From: DRWZ01 sp964601505
GTDB lineage: Bacteria; Calescibacteriota; Calescibacteriia; Calescibacteriales; Calescibacteriaceae
Assembly (NCBI GenBank): GCA_964601505.1
Contig: CAZRNR010000064.1
Span: 1-11,685 of the forward strand
DNA: 11,685 nucleotides
Direction of reading: 5' to 3'
Shown piece after piece: positions 7,621 to 11,685 of the stretch (positions are counted from its first letter, which is position 1; each line of letters starts with the position of its first letter). A model generated the notes under the pieces. The model did not search any database, was not told the DNA's origin, and worked only from the letters and a program-made list of their open reading frames with translations. Both the position numbers and the translations under genes were made by a program.

Positions 7621-8197
7621 ACCTCTTTCATTGTATCTAAATTCTTTATGTAATATATAAAATTTTCTTTACCTACTCCATGATAATAACCTCTCCTTCG
7701 AACCAAAATCCCATTGATGTATACCATAACATTCGTAAATCTCTTATCTATTCTCTCATGCTTAAATCCTTACATTACTATCATAACTTCTAAACTTATC
7801 TGTATAAATCACCCTTTTTGCTTTCTTTATCGCCTCTAATCTCTCTTCTACTACCTCTACACTTACTCTTCCTTCTAATATCCCCACTGCCCCTCGACCC
7901 CTATTTCCACCAAAGTCATCCATCTCTATTTCCCCCTTTAAAATCCTATCTTTCCTTCCTTAATATATTCATGTATTCTCTTCCATATTAACTGATAATG
8001 AACTGTCCTATAACTTAATCCAACATATGCTTGATTGACTTCCAAAAGAAATAGTTTTAACAAAAACTGACCTATTTTTTCTAATATACTTCCTTTTTTA
8101 CTACTCCATTCCCTTGGATGACAACGATAAAAATTTCTCCTAACTTAGTGGGACTCTTACAGAATACTGAAAAGGTTTTAAGAATCCCTTTTTCTCT
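7621..8197 (-). pseudogene. ISXO2-like transposase remnant (frameshifted, several stops)
   Basis: Reading the minus strand from about 8197 to 7621, family motifs appear in order but in different frames. First comes a zinc-ribbon-like start (FCKSPTKLGEIF, then FYRCHPREW), then KKGSILEK and an HTH-like LSYRTVHYQLIWKRIHEYIK in an open stretch 8144-7938. Next, 7938-7762 gives GEIEMDDFGGNRGRGAVGIL and KRVIYTDKFRSYDSN, keeping the first two catalytic aspartates. After another shift, 7769-7680 gives HERIDKRFTNVMVYINGI, in which the usual acidic EGFW following ING is lost. YYHGVGKENF and, in yet another frame, EFRYNERG (7644-7621) match the conserved end. At least three frameshifts, small deletions and in-frame stops make it non-functional. 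The AT-rich drift suggests an old insertion. Confidence 0.83.
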
Positions 8198-8308
8198 TAG
8201 ACTGCTGTTTCTTCTGTTTGTAAAATATGTATTAAATCACTAATCTAATTTCATAAATCATTTTATGTCAAAATATACCTATGCCAACTAATTATTTATC
8301 CATAACTT

Positions 8309-8335
8309 GGTGGAATTTTTTTTTACCAATCACCT
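8309..8335 (-). repeat. Right terminal inverted repeat of the IS relic
   Basis: Read on the minus strand: AGGTGATTGGT, nine A, then TTCCACC. It matches the left end except that the A/T spacer is two bases longer, consistent with homopolymer growth after inactivation. It lies about 50 bases upstream of the phosphatase start codon. Confidence 0.9.
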
Positions 8336-8351
8336 AATATTTTATTATAAA
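8322..8351 (+). promoter_or_regulatory. Possible promoter reading out of the IS right end
   Basis: TTTACC (8322-8327, four of six matches to TTGACA) lies inside the right terminal repeat, and TATAAA (8346-8351) follows 18 bases later. This could drive the phosphatase-kinase genes from the IS end. In such AT-rich sequence a match of this quality is easily found by chance. Confidence 0.2.
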
Positions 8352-8373
8352 ATCACAAATTCCCTATAAAAAA

Positions 8374-8380
8374 GGGGGAG
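8374..8380 (+). promoter_or_regulatory. Ribosome binding site of the PP2C gene
   Basis: GGGGGAG lies 5 bases before ATG 8386 and decides that start over GTG 8380, which overlaps the site itself. TTCCC at 8360-8364 could pair weakly with it. It contrasts with the poor sites of the genes to the left. Confidence 0.7.
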
Positions 8381-8385
8381 TGTTA

Positions 8386-9099
8386 ATGAAGATTGGATCC
8401 AAAAGGAATGTAGGGAAGGTAAGAGATAATAGTGAGGACAGCCTTTTAGTGGATGAAAGACAGGGTATCTTCATTGTTGCTGATGGAATGGGTGGACATC
8501 AAGGAGGTGAGGTGGCAAGCCATATGGCAGTTGAGATTGTGGGAGAATTTTTGAAAGATAAGATTCCTTCTTGTGATAAAAAAGAAGATTTCTATAAACT
8601 CCTCATGGAGGCAATCTTCATAGCCACTGAGCGTATCAAGCTGCAAGCTGATCGCGATATAAACCTCAAAGGGATGGGAACTACAATCGTTATAGCCATC
8701 TTGCATAACGATAACCTTTATATTTCCCATGTGGGAGACAGCCGTGCCTATCTTATAAGACATGGCAATATCAAACAATTGACAGAAGACCATTCCGTTG
8801 TAGCACAGATGGTTAAGGCTGGGATGATAACGGCTGAAGAGGCAAGAAGACATCACCTTAAGCATATTATAACTCAGGCACTGGGGACATCCGAAGATTT
8901 AGCACCGACCTTTGAGATGCTAAACATAGAAAAGGGCGATTATATCCTTCTTTGCACCGATGGACTGACAGATATGCTAACCGATGAAGAGATACTTTCG
9001 TTAATTATTACCTGTAATGGAGAGCCGGAAAAGGGCTGTGAATTGCTAATTAATGAGGCAAATAAAAAAGGTGGAAAGGATAATATAACAGTAAATTAA
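8386..9099 (+). CDS. PP2C-family Ser/Thr protein phosphatase (Stp/PrpC type)
   Basis: Soluble metal-dependent phosphatase of 237 residues that removes phosphate from Ser/Thr, presumably reversing the kinases encoded directly downstream. All PP2C motifs are present: GKVRDNSEDSL (10-20), VADGMGGHQGGEVAS (31-45, metal-binding Asp33), KGMGTTIV (96-102), SHVGDSRAYLIR (114-125), LTEDHSVVAQMV (132-143), HHLKHIITQALGT (156-168), LLCTDGLTDML (188-198, Asp192) and GGKDNITV (229-236, Asp232). There is no membrane segment or extra domain, as in bacterial Stp/PrpC proteins. The protein ends one residue after DNITV, a few residues sooner than usual; reading 9096-9116 in the next frame would give a short tail, so a slip near 9094 is possible though not needed. 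It is 21 bases upstream of the FHA-kinase gene. Its base composition is clearly richer in G+C than the genes left of the IS relic. Confidence 0.93.
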   Translation: MKIGSKRNVGKVRDNSEDSLLVDERQGIFIVADGMGGHQGGEVASHMAVEIVGEFLKDKIPSCDKKEDFYKLLMEAIFIATERIKLQADRDINLKGMGTTIVIAILHNDNLYISHVGDSRAYLIRHGNIKQLTEDHSVVAQMVKAGMITAEEARRHHLKHIITQALGTSEDLAPTFEMLNIEKGDYILLCTDGLTDMLTDEEILSLIITCNGEPEKGCELLINEANKKGGKDNITVN

Positions 9100-9120
9100 A
9101 AACAAAAGGGTGTTAAGGAG

Positions 9121-10632
9121 ATGAAGATACAATCGGAGGTTATTGAAGGACCTTATAAAGGTAAAACCTTTATCTTTACAGAGCCTGACTGTTTTCTTGT
9201 AGGAAGGGATGCACCCGGGTGCCATGCCCACTTCAGACTCGAAAAAGGTAAGGACATGTATGTCTCCAGAAACCATTTTCTTTTAGAGATAAGACCTCCC
9301 AATTGTTTCATCAAGGATAATCAGAGTACAAACGGCACATATTTGAAAAAGAGTGGCGATGTAGATTTTAAGCGTATTACTACAGAACAACTCCATGATG
9401 GAGACCTGATCCGGATAGGGGATACTATCTTTAAGGTCAGTATAGTGGAAGAGAAACAAGCTGTAGCACCAGAGGTATTTATGTGTATAAGGTGCGGAGC
9501 GGATATAACCCCTTCCATAGGGAATATAGATGTTTCTGAATTAAGCATTAACGACTACCTTTGCAGTAAATGTAAAGAATTAAAACTGAAAAAGGTTGCC
9601 CCTTCCCTTCAGAAGAAATATCGGTGTTTAAACTGTGAAAGGGATGTCTCTAATAAGGCAAATAAAGATGGAAGGGCGGAGGAGCTATCAGATGTTGCGC
9701 TTTATCTCTGTGAGGATTGCGACTCAAAGGAGCAGGAAACGGTGGATATTATAAGGATAAAAGATTACTGGGTATTGAAAGAACTTGGCAGAGGCGGTAT
9801 GGGCGTTGTTTATAAAGTATGGCATGAGCCTACGGGAAGGTTGGCTGCTTTAAAGAAGATCCTTCCAGAGGCATCAATGGATGAAAAGGCAAATAAACTT
9901 TTTCAGCGTGAGATGGCGGTTATAAGTTCATTAATTCATAAAAATATAGTGCGTCTATATGACCTGGGTATGGTGGGCAGAGAGCACTACTTTGTTTCGG
10001 AATTCATGCCCTACGGTGATGTGGATAAGCTGGTTACCATGGAGTATAAGGGACCTCTTCCTGTAAAACTGGCCTGTGAAATTATATGTCAGGCGCTGGA
10101 GGGGTTGGATTTTGCCCATAGGCATCCAAAGGTTTTTGTTCATAGAGATATTAAGCCCCAGAATATACTCCTTAATAAAAGCAAAACAGGCAAAGTTATT
10201 ACAAAGATCAGCGATTTTGGTCTGGCTAAGAGCTCTGCAGAGGCTGGAAACTCTGGTATAACAAAACAAGGTCAAACTGCTGGGACTCTCTTGTTTATGG
10301 CGCCAGAACAGCTCCTTAACTATCGTTTTGTAAAACCACCTGCTGATGTTTACTCCATGGGAGTTACACTTTACTATCTCCTTACAGCAATGTATCCCTT
10401 CAACTTTCCAACACCACTTGAGCAGTTAATGGGTATGTTAATAAAACCTCAGAAGCCCAGAGACCCTCTATTGATTATTCTTGAAGACCCTCCCATACCC
10501 ATCCGTGAAAGGAATCCAGATATTCCAGAGAAACTGGCAAAGGTAGTGGATAAAGCAATAAGGAAGGATAAAAAGGAGAGGTTTCAGAGTGCAGGGGAGT
10601 TCAAAGAGGCCATAGAAAAGGCAATAAATTGA
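9121..10632 (+). CDS. FHA domain - double zinc-ribbon-like - Ser/Thr protein kinase
   Basis: Soluble 503-residue fusion. Residues 1-110 form an FHA phosphothreonine-binding domain: VGRD (27-30), SRNH (49-52) and STNGTYL (69-75). Residues 120-202 hold four CxxC pairs, Cys122/125, 148/151, 169/172 and 197/200, spaced like two tandem zinc ribbons. Residues 216-503 are a Hanks-type kinase: GRGGMG (223-228), ATP-binding Lys245 in AALKK, Glu264 candidate in helix C, catalytic HRDIKPQN (341-348, Asp343), DFG (365-367), activation segment ending GTLLFMAPEQ, then DVYSMGVTLYYLL. All catalytic residues are present, so it should be active. No membrane helix is seen. AAGGAG abuts the ATG directly; AAGGGTG at 9106-9112, 8 bases away, is the likelier ribosome site. 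No other in-frame start keeps the FHA domain whole. It sits between a PP2C phosphatase and a second kinase, suggesting a reversible phosphorylation module. Its target is unknown. Confidence 0.92.
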   Translation: MKIQSEVIEGPYKGKTFIFTEPDCFLVGRDAPGCHAHFRLEKGKDMYVSRNHFLLEIRPPNCFIKDNQSTNGTYLKKSGDVDFKRITTEQLHDGDLIRIGDTIFKVSIVEEKQAVAPEVFMCIRCGADITPSIGNIDVSELSINDYLCSKCKELKLKKVAPSLQKKYRCLNCERDVSNKANKDGRAEELSDVALYLCEDCDSKEQETVDIIRIKDYWVLKELGRGGMGVVYKVWHEPTGRLAALKKILPEASMDEKANKLFQREMAVISSLIHKNIVRLYDLGMVGREHYFVSEFMPYGDVDKLVTMEYKGPLPVKLACEIICQALEGLDFAHRHPKVFVHRDIKPQNILLNKSKTGKVITKISDFGLAKSSAEAGNSGITKQGQTAGTLLFMAPEQLLNYRFVKPPADVYSMGVTLYYLLTAMYPFNFPTPLEQLMGMLIKPQKPRDPLLIILEDPPIPIRERNPDIPEKLAKVVDKAIRKDKKERFQSAGEFKEAIEKAIN

Positions 10633-10640
10633 AAGGAGGT
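10633..10640 (+). promoter_or_regulatory. Strong ribosome binding site of the second kinase gene
   Basis: AAGGAGGT, a full anti-16S complement, starts at the base after the FHA-kinase stop codon and lies 7 bases before ATG 10648, fixing that start. Confidence 0.85.
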
Positions 10641-10647
10641 ATAAACC

Positions 10648-11685
10648 ATGTCAGAAAAATGGAAAATAGGCGATAAGATTGAAGGGCGGTATGAGATCTT
10701 TGAGATTAAAAAAGGCGGGATTGGGCTCGTCTTTCTCTGCTATGACCATACTCACATGATGCCTGTGGCAATTAAAACCTTCCAGGACAAATATCTAATG
10801 GACAAAGATTTAATAGACCGCTTTATGGTGGAAGCAGAGACATGGATAAGGCTTGAGAAGCATAAAAACATCGTCAGGGCATATTTTGTCAAAAAGATCT
10901 CAGATAGACCTTATATCTTTCTTGAGTTTGTTCCAGGGCATACGACCTATGGTTCTGATTTAACAGGCTGGATACGGGGAAAAGGGCTTGACCTGAATAC
11001 CATCCTATCTTTTTCTATTCAGTTCTGTCTGGGTATGGAGCATGCGGAGAAAAAGTTTAAAGAGATGGGAAGAACCTTTGTTCATCGGGATATAAAACCA
11101 GGAAACATCTTGGTCACATGGGATAAAGTGGTCAAGATAACAGACTTTGGCTTAGTAAAGACATTTATAGGAGTAAAAGGGGAGATAAATATTGGCGTTG
11201 TTAAAGATGAATTAACAGGAGCAGAAAGACATGGATTATCTGTAGCTGGTTCTATCTGTGGGACACCTCCCTATATGTCCCCTGAGCAATGCAGGGGTGA
11301 AGAAAAGATAGACATACGCTCAGACATCTATGCCTTTGGGTGTGTGCTTTATGAGATGCTTACAGGTCAGCCACCTTTCAAGTGCGATTCCCCTGAGAGC
11401 TACAGAGCCCATCATTTGAAGGTTAAGCCCAGACCTCCGAGGGAGTTAAAACCTGATATTCCAGAGGAATTAAATGCCCTGGTAATGAGATGTCTTGAAA
11501 AGGAGCCAAAAAAAAGATACCGGGACTTCAAGAGCCTGAGGGAGGACCTTTCTGAAATATATTTTCAACAGACTGGAGAGGAATTTAAAGTAGAGGAGAC
11601 ACCACAGGAATTAGAGGCCTGGGGGTTGTCTAACAAAGGGGTTTCCTTAGCTAATCTTGGCAAGCTACAGGAAGCGATAGCCTGC
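10648..11685 (+). CDS. Ser/Thr protein kinase with C-terminal TPR repeats (partial, runs off window)
   Basis: The frame is open from ATG 10648 to the last base, giving 346 residues without a stop. Residues 14-305 are a Hanks-type kinase: Gly loop KKGGIGLVF (21-29; the first loop Gly is replaced by Lys), Lys43 in VAIKTF, HRDIKPGN (146-153, Asp148), TDFGLVK (165-171, Asp166), CGTPPYMSPEQ (204-214), SDIYAFGCVLYEMLTG. The segment between DFG and SPE is about 45 residues, longer than the usual 25-30. After a linker rich in Glu (306-322), AWGLSNKGVSLANLGKLQEAIAC matches the first helices of a tetratricopeptide repeat, so more TPRs probably follow beyond the window. It starts 15 bases after the FHA-kinase stop and is almost certainly in the same operon. 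TPRs would serve to hold substrates or partners. The call as kinase is firm; the full architecture is not visible. Confidence 0.92.
   Translation, partial: MSEKWKIGDKIEGRYEIFEIKKGGIGLVFLCYDHTHMMPVAIKTFQDKYLMDKDLIDRFMVEAETWIRLEKHKNIVRAYFVKKISDRPYIFLEFVPGHTTYGSDLTGWIRGKGLDLNTILSFSIQFCLGMEHAEKKFKEMGRTFVHRDIKPGNILVTWDKVVKITDFGLVKTFIGVKGEINIGVVKDELTGAERHGLSVAGSICGTPPYMSPEQCRGEEKIDIRSDIYAFGCVLYEMLTGQPPFKCDSPESYRAHHLKVKPRPPRELKPDIPEELNALVMRCLEKEPKKRYRDFKSLREDLSEIYFQQTGEEFKVEETPQELEAWGLSNKGVSLANLGKLQEAIAC

Larger units (their letters stand above)
7571..8335 (-). mobile_element. Degenerate IS1595-family (ISXO2-like) insertion sequence
   Basis: An element of about 765 bp bounded by inverted repeats and filled by the remains of one minus-strand transposase gene, which accounts for the whole gene-free interval between mtnP and the phosphatase gene. 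The length fits the smaller members of the IS1595 family (IS1016/ISXO2-like). Each end starts AGGTGATTGGT and has TTCCACC slightly further in. The flanking octamers (TAAAATAA left, AATATTTT right) do not match, so the 8-bp target duplication expected for this family is not visible; it may have decayed, or the flanks may have recombined. With several frameshifts and stops the element cannot move by itself. The family call comes from recognising transposase motifs by eye. Confidence 0.85.

Noticed and set aside
7563..8343. 8-bp target-site duplication flanking the IS relic
   Set aside because: The flanking octamers (TAAAATAA and AATATTTT) do not match, and shifting the ends by one base does not help.
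8446..8865. Minus-strand open frame of about 139 codons antisense to the PP2C gene
   Set aside because: It lies wholly opposite conserved PP2C motifs, has no recognisable domain or ribosome site, and is explained by codon bias of the real gene.

Overview
The window carries eleven protein-coding features, ten genes and one transposase relic. All ten genes lie on the + strand. There are no rRNA, tRNA or CRISPR signals, so the host cannot be placed by a marker gene. A lipoprotein signal peptidase, a TRAP-type periplasmic binding protein and a WecE-type sugar aminotransferase point to a diderm (Gram-negative-type) bacterium. The left two-thirds is very AT-rich (sampled lines are near 28-35% G+C), and the MTA phosphorylase has a Cys-Pro-Cys near its C-terminus like that described in hyperthermophilic archaeal enzymes. 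An uncultured, possibly thermophilic lineage would fit, but this is inference.

Left region (129-7570), housekeeping and sensing genes: a TRAP substrate-binding protein broken by one frameshift at a poly-A run; wecE; lspA overlapping a TauE/SafE-family permease by 4 bases; a membrane sensor histidine kinase with a RegB-like GGxxNP motif, followed 37 bases later by an NtrC-type sigma-54 activator; and mtnP. Starts here mostly lack a clear Shine-Dalgarno sequence.

Middle (7571-8335): a dead insertion sequence of about 765 bp. It begins right after the mtnP stop codon, has recognisable terminal inverted repeats, and holds the minus-strand wreck of an ISXO2-like (IS1595-family) transposase. This explains the 0.8-kb stretch with no intact gene.

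Right region (8386-11685, running off the window): a tightly packed eukaryotic-like phospho-signalling cassette. It holds a PP2C phosphatase, a kinase with an N-terminal FHA domain and two zinc-ribbon-like Cys modules, and a second Ser/Thr kinase that enters TPR repeats at the window edge. These genes are richer in G+C (sampled lines near 40-45%), and two of the three starts have strong Shine-Dalgarno sequences. The change in composition and initiation signals falls at the IS relic, suggesting the cassette was acquired or that the IS marks a rearrangement junction. The most interesting feature is this cassette, especially the FHA / double Cys module / kinase protein.
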